14,733 nt of DNA from NCBI GenBank assembly GCA_944391365.1, contig CALXTH010000078.1:1-14733 (forward strand), in the 5' to 3' direction. The notes beneath the pieces were generated by a model that was given only the letters and a program-made list of their open reading frames with translations, searched no databases and was not told the origin of the DNA. Position 1 is the first letter of the stretch; each line of letters opens with the position of its first letter. Below are positions 6,954 to 14,009 of this stretch, one piece after another. The translations under genes were made by a program, and so were the position numbers. Origin of the DNA: an uncultured Alphaproteobacteria bacterium. Its GTDB lineage: Bacteria; Pseudomonadota; Alphaproteobacteria; RF32; CAG-239.

Positions 6954-8136
6954 GCATAAGCAGAAAATATACCTGATAGCCGGTGAGCCGTCCGGAGATT
7001 TGCTTGGCTCACGTTTTATGCGGGCAATGAGGAAAGAATGCGGCGACAATGTCGAATTTTATGGCGTCGGCGGCGATACCATGGAAAAAGAAGGGCTCAA
7101 ATCGCTTTTTGATATTAGTGATTTGGCCGTTATGGGACTGGTTGAAGTCATTCCCGCTATTCCGAAAATCCTCGGCCTGATTAACCAAACCATTGCGGAT
7201 ATTGAGCGGGTTCGGCCTGATGTCGTCATGACCATTGACAGCTGGAGCTTTTCATTCCGCATTCACAAAAAATTGCGAAAACTGAAAACCGGAATCCCCC
7301 AGGTACATTACGTTGCGCCGCAAGTCTGGGCATGGAAGAAAAAGCGGGCGCAAACCATGTATAAATATATTGATTTGCTGCTGACGCTTTTCCCCTATGA
7401 GCCGAAGTATTTTACTCCATATCATCTGCAGGCGGAATTTGTCGGCCACCCTGTTGTCGAAAGCCCGGCAATAACGGCAGATGGAGAGGCTTTCCGGAAA
7501 AAATATAATATTGCCGCTGACGAAAAAATCATCACGGTTCTTCCCGGCTCCCGCAAAACGGAAGTCTCAAAACTGTTGCCTGATTTTCTTGCTGCTGTAA
7601 AGCTTTTGCAAAAGCAGAATGAAAAATTCCGTTTTGTTGTCCCGACCGTCAAAACAGTCGCACCGGCCGTCAAAGCCGTAGTCTCAAATTCCGGTTTGCC
7701 GATAATTGTTTTGGAAAGCGAAACCGACCGCTATGCGGCTTTTCGGGCTTCTTCTGCAGCCATTGCCGCTTCCGGAACCGTCGCGCTTGAACTGGCAATA
7801 TGCGGCGTTCCGCATATTATCTGTTATAAGGTGTCTCCGCTGACGGCCATGCTTGTCCGGCGGTTTCTGAAAATCCAGTTTGTCAACCTGTCAAATATTT
7901 TGCTCGGGCGCGAGATTGTTCCGGAGTTGTTGCAGGAACAATGCGTTCCGGCTAATATTGCCTCTTGGATAAACCACCTTGTCAACCGGGATAACGACTG
8001 GTATGACCGCCAGCAGGAAGGCTTTGCCAAAGTCCGTAAGATTCTGGGTGCCGGAGAACAAACCCCGAGCGAAACGGCCGCCCGTATAATCCTTGATTTA
8101 ATGAATAAAAAACAGCACCCGAAAAATGAAGATTGA
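6943..8136 (+). CDS. lpxB: Lipid-A-disaccharide synthase LpxB
   Basis: LpxB is a GT19-family glycosyltransferase that joins UDP-2,3-diacylglucosamine and lipid X into the lipid A disaccharide at the inner membrane. The 397-residue protein has the N-terminal GEPSGDLLG loop (14-22), MTIDSWSFS (96-104) with the conserved aspartate, and HYVAPQVWAWKKKRA (122-136). It also has FVGHPVVE (166-173), VLPGSRKTEV (199-208) and SGTVALELA (277-285). The GTG start is chosen because AGGAG lies 9 nt upstream and no ATG is available before the GEPSGD motif. The gene overlaps lpxI by 11 nt at its start and the LeuA-family gene by 11 nt at its end, which points to translational coupling across the three genes. 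Confidence 0.96.
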   Translation: MSFEHKQKIYLIAGEPSGDLLGSRFMRAMRKECGDNVEFYGVGGDTMEKEGLKSLFDISDLAVMGLVEVIPAIPKILGLINQTIADIERVRPDVVMTIDSWSFSFRIHKKLRKLKTGIPQVHYVAPQVWAWKKKRAQTMYKYIDLLLTLFPYEPKYFTPYHLQAEFVGHPVVESPAITADGEAFRKKYNIAADEKIITVLPGSRKTEVSKLLPDFLAAVKLLQKQNEKFRFVVPTVKTVAPAVKAVVSNSGLPIIVLESETDRYAAFRASSAAIAASGTVALELAICGVPHIICYKVSPLTAMLVRRFLKIQFVNLSNILLGREIVPELLQEQCVPANIASWINHLVNRDNDWYDRQQEGFAKVRKILGAGEQTPSETAARIILDLMNKKQHPKNED

Positions 8137-9628
8137 TATTGTTGATACCACGGTTCGCGACGGAGAACAAACCAGCGGCGTCGCTTTTAAGGCCGAAGAA
8201 AAACTGGTTATCGTCCGCCGCCTGCTGGAAGATGTTGGGGTGACCCGCTGTGAAGTCTCCAGCGCCAAAGTCAGTCCCGAGGAGCAAAAAACATTGACGG
8301 ATATCATGGCTTGGGCGCAGGATAATGCCTGCCCGGACAGAATAGAGGTTTTGAGCTTTACGGATTTTAACAAATCAATTGATTGGCTGAAACCCACCGG
8401 CTGCCGCCGCATCAACCTGTTGACCAAAGGTTCTGAACGACATTGCACCATGCAGCTGAAAAAAAGCCTGACCGACCATTTGAATGATGTTGAAAAAACG
8501 CTGAAATACGCACAGGATAACGGATTTAAGGCAAATGTTTATCTGGAAGACTGGTCAAACGGCATAAAATTCAGCCCGGATTATGTCTGGAAAATGCTTG
8601 ATAAATACGCAGAGCTCGGCTTTACCCGGATTATTTTGCCGGATACCCTGGGCATTCTAAATCCCTTTGACACGTTTGAACTCGTTTCTCAAACGGTTGC
8701 GCGTTATCCCGGGCTTGAATTTGAGTTTCACGCCCATAATGACTATGGCATGGCGGTCGCCAATTCTCTGGCCGCGGTCAAAGCCGGCATAAAAGCGCTG
8801 CATGTCACGGTCAACGGCTTGGGCGAGCGCACTGGCAATGCTGATCTGGCACAGGTTGTCGCCGCCACCAACGATCACACGGATTTCACCACAACCATCG
8901 ATGAAAGCAAGTTAAAGGATATCAGTATCCTGGTCGAAACTTTCAGCGGCAAGCGGATTGCCCCGAATATGCCGATTCTGGGCAAGGATGTCTTTACCCA
9001 AACGGCAGGAATTCATGCCGACGGTGATAAAAAAGGCAATCTCTATGTTTCAAAACTGCTGCCGGACAGGTTTGCCCGCACGCGTGACTATGCACTGGGC
9101 AAACTCTCGGGAAAAGCCAGCCTGGAAATGAATTTGAGCAAACTCGGCATTGAATTGAATGACGAACAAAAAAGCAAAATGCTTGAAAAGATTGTTGAAC
9201 TCGGTGATCTGAAAAAGAAAGTCACCGCTGAAGATCTGCCTTTTCTGGTCTCGGATATGCTTGGCGGCCACCGCTTTAAAACTTTCCGTATTCTGGGCTG
9301 TGTCATTTCAACCACCATGGAGATGAAACCGAGTGCCACGGTCAAAGTTGAATATAAGGGCAGGGTGTATGAGGATGTTGCCAACGGCAGCGGCGGTTAT
9401 GATGCTTTTATGAATGCACTGCGCAAAATGGCCGGAAAAATGAACATCACGATCCCGCGGCTGATTGATTTTGAAATCAGTATTCCGCCCGGCGGCAACA
9501 GCAACTCGTTGGTTGAGGCTTCAATCAAATGGGACAACGGCATGGTCACCCATGCCGTCTCCGCCGATCAGGTCAAGGCCGCCGTCAAAGCGACCGAACG
9601 TGTCCTCAACCTGATTTATAAGGAATAA
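8126..9628 (+). CDS. 2-isopropylmalate/(R)-citramalate synthase family protein
   Basis: This 500-residue protein belongs to the DRE-TIM metallolyase superfamily and condenses acetyl-CoA with a 2-oxo acid. The TIM-barrel domain opens with DTTVRDGEQTSG (7-18), which holds the catalytic arginine and metal aspartate. HAHND (202-206) supplies metal histidines, and NGLGERTGNADL (230-241) and TQTAGIHADG (291-300) are conserved. A LeuA-type regulatory domain occupies about 385-500. From memory it resembles the second LeuA-like enzyme of Bacteroides leucine operons (YLEDWSNG, YALGKxSGKA). That enzyme is often proposed to be a citramalate synthase, feeding isoleucine synthesis, rather than a classical isopropylmalate synthase. 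The substrate cannot be settled from sequence. Its start overlaps lpxB by 11 nt and has no strong Shine-Dalgarno, so it probably depends on lpxB translation. It converges on the next gene with only 4 nt between stops. Confidence 0.9.
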   Translation: MKIDIVDTTVRDGEQTSGVAFKAEEKLVIVRRLLEDVGVTRCEVSSAKVSPEEQKTLTDIMAWAQDNACPDRIEVLSFTDFNKSIDWLKPTGCRRINLLTKGSERHCTMQLKKSLTDHLNDVEKTLKYAQDNGFKANVYLEDWSNGIKFSPDYVWKMLDKYAELGFTRIILPDTLGILNPFDTFELVSQTVARYPGLEFEFHAHNDYGMAVANSLAAVKAGIKALHVTVNGLGERTGNADLAQVVAATNDHTDFTTTIDESKLKDISILVETFSGKRIAPNMPILGKDVFTQTAGIHADGDKKGNLYVSKLLPDRFARTRDYALGKLSGKASLEMNLSKLGIELNDEQKSKMLEKIVELGDLKKKVTAEDLPFLVSDMLGGHRFKTFRILGCVISTTMEMKPSATVKVEYKGRVYEDVANGSGGYDAFMNALRKMAGKMNITIPRLIDFEISIPPGGNSNSLVEASIKWDNGMVTHAVSADQVKAAVKATERVLNLIYKE

Positions 9629-9632
9629 TTTT

Positions 9633-11393
9633 TTAATTAGGACAGCTGAATCTTGCTGAATTGCTTATAGACGATTGTAATGAGCCACCGCACCAAACAA
9701 AAGAGCATCCTTCTCTCAACCATCCAGAGACAACGGAGCTACATCTGCTGTGTCCACTATAATTCAGACATGACTCTTTTTCGCTACTGGGAGCTCCTCC
9801 ACAATAGCTTCCTGTATCATCGCAACAGTTTCGATATGGAGACCCTTTACATTTATAACAACTCTTTAACCCTTTAGAACCACAAGCACACATTTCGTAT
9901 GAGGTCTCAGTATACCCGTAGTCACAAGAATAAGAAAAACCTGAAGGGCAAGAAAAATCATGATTATGAGAGCCGGATCCCGAGCTTGAAGAAGAACTTG
10001 AAGACGAAGATGAACCGCCGGAGCTGGATGAAGGCCAAGCAGAACCACTGCTTCCTGATGATGAAGAGCTTGAAAAACCAGGAATACCAGTGCCTGAACT
10101 TGAAGACGAAGGAGCTGATTGACATTTACGACACGTTACTGAACTTTTGCCACAAGGACAATAAACAACAATACGAGAAGCAGAATCAAATCCATAAGAA
10201 CAAAGTGACGAAGAAATAGCATATCCTGAAGGGCACTGATAAGTATGTACGTGAGTTCCTGAAGATTTGCAAGAATAGCAGGCAGATCCACATTCGGTTG
10301 TTGAGACTTTGACTTTGTTCTGGCTGCTAGAGCAGGAGACGGATTTTGAACCAGACGGGCAGGTGTCGGAGCAGCATTTTTTACAAGATGAGTATTTTGT
10401 TGACCCTCCCCAAGAGCAAGAGGAAGCTCCGGCGGCCGCCCCACAAGAACAAGTTTGGTAAGAGCCTGGACACTGGCAGGAGGCATATTTACCGCCGCAG
10501 ACGGTACCGACGCCCTGCAACGGCGATGAACAGGTGTAAAGGTCGGAGCGGCAGACACATTTGTCAAAGTAGTTGGCGTCATACGGGCAGCGTTTGTTGA
10601 TGTTCTGAACAGAATTGCAACTTCCGGTCTGAGTATAGCCGTCTTCTTTGCAGGCTCGGGGATTATCCAGCTGGCAGGAGGCATATTTCCCACCGCAGCT
10701 TTCGCCGACGCCATAATAAGGTTTGGTACAGGTGACCAAATTCGGTTTGCACTCACATCTTTCAAAATAGGTATTGTCGTAAGGGCAATAATTGACAGAG
10801 TCTTGAACAGAACTGCACGAGGTTGTCACATATCCCTCTTTATTGCAGCGTTCCTTATTATCCAATTCCCATTCGGGGTCATCGCCGTTTCCGTTATCGC
10901 CGCCGGATGAGCCACCGCCCAGGGTACCTCCGGAAGAATTATCCGGCGTATTCGCCCCGCCATAATCATACTCATCCCCCCGACAATTCCCCGCGTCTGT
11001 AATGAAGCACACGCTTGCAAGCTGGCGCAGCTTGACCCGGTCAGTTAGCTGTGGAGTGATTGGAGATAAGATAGCACTGCGTGCGCCTTGTGCCGCTGTT
11101 GGGTCAAGTAAATCATCTGTGTCATCGCGAGGCGAATTTATTCGCCGTGGCGATCCATTTATATTATGATGGATTGCCGCGTCGGACGAAGTCCTCCTCG
11201 CAATGACAGAGGCGGAAAGAAGTTTGGATTGGGAAGCAAGGTGTGTGTATGAAGAACGGGGAATCCCGTCAAATGTAGAGATAAATGTATTCTTCCCAAC
11301 CGGGGTGATATCAGGAATGAGTCCGGCGTTGGCAAGAGAGCCGAGGCCGAGACAGGATACGGACAACAATAAAGCATAACGTATTGCCATCAT
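9633..11393 (-). CDS. Secreted cysteine- and serine-rich repeat protein carrying an in-frame palindromic element
   Basis: This 586-residue exported protein has a Sec signal peptide ending near LANA (about residue 23) and about 50 cysteines. Residues 63-91 are encoded by a palindromic repeat element. LASVCFITDAGNC (125-137) is shared with the protein at 2543-4984. Two tandem units of about 59-65 residues follow (about 183-241 and 248-306), each C-x-EGYxTxSC…CPYDxxYFxxCxC…GVGxxCGGKYASCQ. Then come three related CPSG…CG…CYxCK modules (about 341-376, 387-424, 482-515). A nearly pure Ser/Gly linker (about 428-475) separates the last two, and HVH and HNH precede them. The C-terminus is cysteine-rich with no anchor. 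The start at 11393 is chosen because AAGGAG lies 5-6 nt upstream, and a longer TTG frame would begin inside that site. The function is unknown. A disulfide-rich surface or matrix protein is likely. Confidence 0.8.
   Translation of the reverse strand: MMAIRYALLLSVSCLGLGSLANAGLIPDITPVGKNTFISTFDGIPRSSYTHLASQSKLLSASVIARRTSSDAAIHHNINGSPRRINSPRDDTDDLLDPTAAQGARSAILSPITPQLTDRVKLRQLASVCFITDAGNCRGDEYDYGGANTPDNSSGGTLGGGSSGGDNGNGDDPEWELDNKERCNKEGYVTTSCSSVQDSVNYCPYDNTYFERCECKPNLVTCTKPYYGVGESCGGKYASCQLDNPRACKEDGYTQTGSCNSVQNINKRCPYDANYFDKCVCRSDLYTCSSPLQGVGTVCGGKYASCQCPGSYQTCSCGAAAGASSCSWGGSTKYSSCKKCCSDTCPSGSKSVSCSSSQNKVKVSTTECGSACYSCKSSGTHVHTYQCPSGYAISSSLCSYGFDSASRIVVYCPCGKSSVTCRKCQSAPSSSSSGTGIPGFSSSSSSGSSGSAWPSSSSGGSSSSSSSSSSSGSGSHNHDFSCPSGFSYSCDYGYTETSYEMCACGSKGLKSCYKCKGSPYRNCCDDTGSYCGGAPSSEKESCLNYSGHSRCSSVVSGWLREGCSFVWCGGSLQSSISNSARFSCPN
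11120..11208. repeat. Nested palindromic repeat element inserted in frame
   Basis: The outer arms GTCATCGCGAGG (11121-11132) and CCTCGCAATGAC (11196-11207) pair with one mismatch. Inner arms 11146-11158 and 11169-11181 (ATGGATTGCCGCG and its complement) pair with two mismatches, both compatible with wobble. Each half also carries its own small hairpin: GGCGAA-TTTA-TTCGCC at 11131-11146 and GGAC-GAA-GTCC at 11184-11194. The whole could fold as a cruciform. On the minus strand the 87-bp core is 29 sense codons without a stop, in frame with the host gene. It resembles dispersed bacterial repeats that begin GTCATTGCGAG and contain GGCAATCCAT, and the in-frame Rickettsia palindromic elements. Confidence 0.85.
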
Positions 11394-11489
11394 AATATCT
11401 CCTTGCAAACTCCTTTCCTCCGACTCCCATCATCCCAGAAAATAAAATAGTTGTAAATAATAATTTTCATAATACGACGAAAAAATGAT

Positions 11490-11522
11490 GCAAAAAGAAA
11501 GGCCAGCTTTTCCAAACTGACC
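11490..11522 (-). terminator. Intrinsic terminator downstream of mlaC
   Basis: Read on the minus strand, GGTCAG and CTGGCC form a 6-bp stem with one G-T wobble around a 10-nt loop. This is followed by TTTCTTTTT. It lies about 67 nt beyond the mlaC stop. On the plus strand the same stem has a mismatch, so the minus orientation is preferred. The remainder of the 11394-11588 gap holds only the ribosome site, and presumably the promoter, of the cysteine-rich gene; I see no convincing promoter there. Confidence 0.62.
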
Positions 11523-11588
11523 TTTTTCTTTAATAATTTACCTTTCCGGCTCGGCAAACACCAAGCCCCGACATTCTGGAATCAAAAA

Positions 11589-12209
11589 CTATTTTTTTGC
11601 AGAATCATTTCCAGAGGCTTTTTGTTGCAAATCTTTAATCAAATCATCAATTCCGTTCGGTGCTTTTTTGATATAAGCATTATATTCATTCCGGGCTGTA
11701 ATCGCCAAACTGACGTTTTCAATGATAATATCAACGATTTTGAATGAATTCCCGGTCTGTTTAACCCGCCAAACCACTTTGGCTGGCTCCCCCTCCGGCA
11801 TGGGAACAGTTGAATTGACAAAAACCTGATTGGCAGAATTCGAAGGTGTTGTTCCGGTAAACTTAAAATCACGCCCTTTAAACTCATCAAAACGTTTTGA
11901 CCAGGTTTTGATATTCATTTCCCGGTATGCATCAATAAAAGCTTCACGCTGTGCCGGAGTTGCTGTCCGCCAGTAGCGCCCGAGTACAAACTGCCCGATA
12001 AATTTCATATCCAGAGCATTGTTAAACAACTTGGCAAAACGAGCATCTTTTTCTTTTTGTGAAATATTGGCATTGATAATATTTTCAATACCGTCATTTG
12101 TGACATCTTCAACAAACTTCTGTGCCGCGGCGGCATCAACGTCGGCCCGGGCCGGTAAAGCATATAAAAACAAAGTTAAAACAGCCGCCATAAAAACATA
12201 TTTTTTCAT
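11589..12209 (-). CDS. mlaC: MlaC/Ttg2D periplasmic phospholipid-binding protein
   Basis: MlaC carries phospholipids across the periplasm between MlaA in the outer membrane and the inner-membrane MlaFEDB ABC transporter, which keeps the outer leaflet rich in LPS. The 206-residue product has a Sec signal peptide (MKKYVFMAAVLTLFLYALPARA). The family body includes FNNALDMKFIGQFVLGRYWR, TPAQREAFIDAYREM and KVVWRVKQTGNSFKIVDII, ending in an amphipathic lysine-rich tail. The ATG at 12209 follows GAGGGAG by 8 nt; an in-frame TTG one codon earlier is less likely. It starts 18 nt after mlaA, so the two form an operon. The ABC-transporter genes (mlaFED) are not in this window. Confidence 0.92.
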   Translation of the reverse strand: MKKYVFMAAVLTLFLYALPARADVDAAAAQKFVEDVTNDGIENIINANISQKEKDARFAKLFNNALDMKFIGQFVLGRYWRTATPAQREAFIDAYREMNIKTWSKRFDEFKGRDFKFTGTTPSNSANQVFVNSTVPMPEGEPAKVVWRVKQTGNSFKIVDIIIENVSLAITARNEYNAYIKKAPNGIDDLIKDLQQKASGNDSAKK

Positions 12210-12227
12210 CAAATAAACTCCCTCTGA

Positions 12228-13010
12228 TTAATAATCCGTTTCATCTTCAATGCCGAAATCAAAGTCATATCCGGCTGTCGTAGACAGGTCGTCTTTAAAA
12301 CAGCCTTTATTCTTGCGATTTTGCATATAAGCAGCTTTCATCGCGGCATAATAGTCCATTGAGTTGCTTTCCAAATCTTTCAGCAAATCCATATTCTGTT
12401 CCATAGCCGTTACGCCATAAACAACAGCCATCCCATAAGCAATTTTGTCATGAACATTGGCATCATTGATTGTAGTCCAATAGACAGGATCAAAGACAAA
12501 GGCCAAACCGGTGCTGACTGCGGCGCGTGGCGTTGACGGCCCGAGAAATGGCAATACCAGATAAGGCCCGTCCGGAATGCACCATTCGGCAAACGTATCA
12601 TCAAATCCGGTTTGCTTTTCCGGCAGCCCCCAAGCTTCAGCCACATCAAACATTCCGAACAACCCGAGCGTTGAATTGATAACAAAGCGTGACAATGAAA
12701 TGCCGGAACGCTTGGGGTCAGCCTGCAACAGATAGTTTCCGGCAGAAACCGGCTCATGCAGATTGTCAAAGATGTTGCTGATACGCTTTCTGACAAAAGG
12801 CGTCGTAATATCACGATAAAATTCAGCAACCGGCATAAAAACATAATGATTGAAAACGTTGTTGAAGCTGAACATTGCCCGGTTATAAACTTCAAGTACC
12901 GATTCGTCGTCGGCATACATATCATGATTACCGGCAGCCGCAAACGCTGTTCCGGAGCTTATGGATAAAGCCAGAGCCATTCCCAGGAATAACTTTCTCA
13001 ACATTTTCAT
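12228..13010 (-). CDS. mlaA: MlaA/VacJ family outer-membrane lipid asymmetry protein
   Basis: MlaA sits in the outer membrane, removes misplaced phospholipids from the outer leaflet and passes them to MlaC. The 260-residue protein has the family core: VYNRAMFSFNNVFNHYV (41-57), NIFDNLHEPVSAGNYLLQ (79-96), RFVINSTLGLFGMFDVA (108-124) and GPYLVLPFLGPSTPR (148-162). The first DPVYW is at 174-178, and an acidic tail ends the protein. E. coli MlaA is a lipoprotein, but here the signal peptide ends in SGTAFA-AAG with no cysteine. It should therefore be cleaved by signal peptidase I and not lipidated. The start is supported by AAGGA 6 nt upstream. It is the first gene of the mlaA-mlaC pair and is divergent from the phosphoesterase. 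Confidence 0.93.
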   Translation of the reverse strand: MKMLRKLFLGMALALSISSGTAFAAAGNHDMYADDESVLEVYNRAMFSFNNVFNHYVFMPVAEFYRDITTPFVRKRISNIFDNLHEPVSAGNYLLQADPKRSGISLSRFVINSTLGLFGMFDVAEAWGLPEKQTGFDDTFAEWCIPDGPYLVLPFLGPSTPRAAVSTGLAFVFDPVYWTTINDANVHDKIAYGMAVVYGVTAMEQNMDLLKDLESNSMDYYAAMKAAYMQNRKNKGCFKDDLSTTAGYDFDFGIEDETDY

Positions 13011-13043
13011 TGCAATCCTTTCTTATTCTGGCAACACAAATCC

Positions 13044-13072
13044 AGAATATTTTGCTTTATGGGTTAAATCAA
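13044..13072 (-). promoter_or_regulatory. Candidate promoter for mlaA-mlaC
   Basis: On the minus strand TTGATT (13072-13067) and TATTCT (13049-13044) are separated by 17 bases, giving a leader of about 30 nt to mlaA. On the opposite strand an overlapping pair TTGCTT (13052-13057) and TAAAAT (13074-13079), 16 bases apart, could serve the phosphoesterase gene. The divergent promoters would then overlap face to face. The region is AT-rich and both are tentative. Confidence 0.4.
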
Positions 13073-13147
13073 CTAAAATAATTATCAAAAAATTAATAAA
13101 AGGCAATACAAAATCAAAAAAATAAACAAAAATTGAAGGGCGGCGCA

Positions 13148-13915
13148 ATGTATATTTTCCATATTTCTGATATTCACTATGCCTCGGACAATCCGCGCGG
13201 ACAACATAATCTGGAGCGGATTGTAGAGGCGCTCAACGCCCAGCATGTCACCCCGGATATCGTGGTCGTAACCGGAGATTTGGTCTGGAAATGGAGTAGG
13301 GCGGAATACCATCCGTGCCTGCAGGCCTTGAAAAAGCTTAAAAGCCCGTGTCTTGTCATCACCGGGAACCACGATCGCTCGGCAGACCTGATCGAGGCTC
13401 TGTCTGAAAATCTGCCGCATCATCCCCGGCCGGAGACACCGGGACGGCTAAATTATATGGATGACCGTTTCCCTGTCAGACTTATTGCACTTGACAGTTA
13501 TAAGGCCAACACCGGTGGTGGAGAAATAAATGACAGCACATTGCATTGGCTGGAGCAAAAACTTGAGGATAACTCGGAAGGTAAACCTGTTGTCGTTTTG
13601 GTGCATCAATATACATTGCCGACCGGCAGCGGTTTCTTTGACCGTCATCAGGCACCGTGGTTTGAAAAATTTAATCAGATTGTTGCCGCTCATGCCAATA
13701 CCGTAAAGCTCGTTCTCTGCGGGCATTTACACAATTCCGTTGCGTCGCATATCGGGGCAGTGCCGCTGATCTCCGGATTCAGCACCAATTGGGCGGAAGA
13801 AGTGCTGAACGCGACAAATGATCAGCCGGAGAGAGATACCGAACGTCCGCTGGCTTTTTTGATTCATCACTGGGACGGCAAAAAATTTACCACCCATACC
13901 GTAACGGTCAAATAA
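13148..13915 (+). CDS. Class III cyclic-nucleotide-phosphodiesterase-like metallophosphoesterase
   Basis: The 255-residue cytoplasmic protein carries the full set of calcineurin-like metal motifs: SDIH (Asp8, His10), TGDLV (Asp44), TGNHD (Asn74, His75), VHQ (His153) and CGHLH (His193, His195). The arrangement and the ALDSYKANTGGGEI segment fit the CpdA (3',5'-cyclic AMP phosphodiesterase) branch. Such proteins are a diverse family, so the substrate (cAMP, another nucleotide or an unrelated phosphoester) is open. The start at 13148 is chosen because GAAGGG lies 7 nt upstream. An in-frame TTG five codons earlier overlaps that site. It is divergent from mlaA. No obvious terminator separates it from the aminotransferase 94 nt downstream. 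Confidence 0.85.
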   Translation: MYIFHISDIHYASDNPRGQHNLERIVEALNAQHVTPDIVVVTGDLVWKWSRAEYHPCLQALKKLKSPCLVITGNHDRSADLIEALSENLPHHPRPETPGRLNYMDDRFPVRLIALDSYKANTGGGEINDSTLHWLEQKLEDNSEGKPVVVLVHQYTLPTGSGFFDRHQAPWFEKFNQIVAAHANTVKLVLCGHLHNSVASHIGAVPLISGFSTNWAEEVLNATNDQPERDTERPLAFLIHHWDGKKFTTHTVTVK

Positions 13916-13945
13916 ATTTGTTACAAAGTCGAAATCTTTTGTGTC

Positions 13946-13974
13946 TTGCATCAATTTGCCTTTTGCCCTATCAT
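13946..13974 (+). promoter_or_regulatory. Candidate promoter for the aminotransferase
   Basis: TTGCAT (13946-13951) and TATCAT (13969-13974) are separated by 17 bases. The predicted leader is about 28 nt and contains the strong GGAGG ribosome site. The position in the 94-nt gap after the phosphoesterase suggests the aminotransferase begins its own transcript. Confidence 0.48.
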
Positions 13975-14009
13975 CCAAAACAGTTGAATTACTTATTTGG
14001 AGGATAAAA

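Noticed and set aside
6138..7049. Long minus-strand frame of 303 codons opposite lpxI and the start of lpxB
   Set aside because: Antisense shadow of two confidently identified genes, with no recognisable domain and no ribosome site considered convincing.
9960..10100. Possible tandem-repeat array (CRISPR-like or minisatellite) in the serine-rich coding region
   Set aside because: The repetition is simple serine/glycine codons without regular repeat-spacer units.
9899..10219. Plus-strand lysine-rich frame opposite the polyserine linker
   Set aside because: The absence of stops comes from the repetitive serine codons on the other strand, and the protein is low-complexity.
10136..10765. Minus-strand frame of 209 codons overlapping the cysteine-rich gene
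   Set aside because: It is a shifted frame of the same strand. The main frame has a signal peptide, tandem repeats and a good ribosome site.
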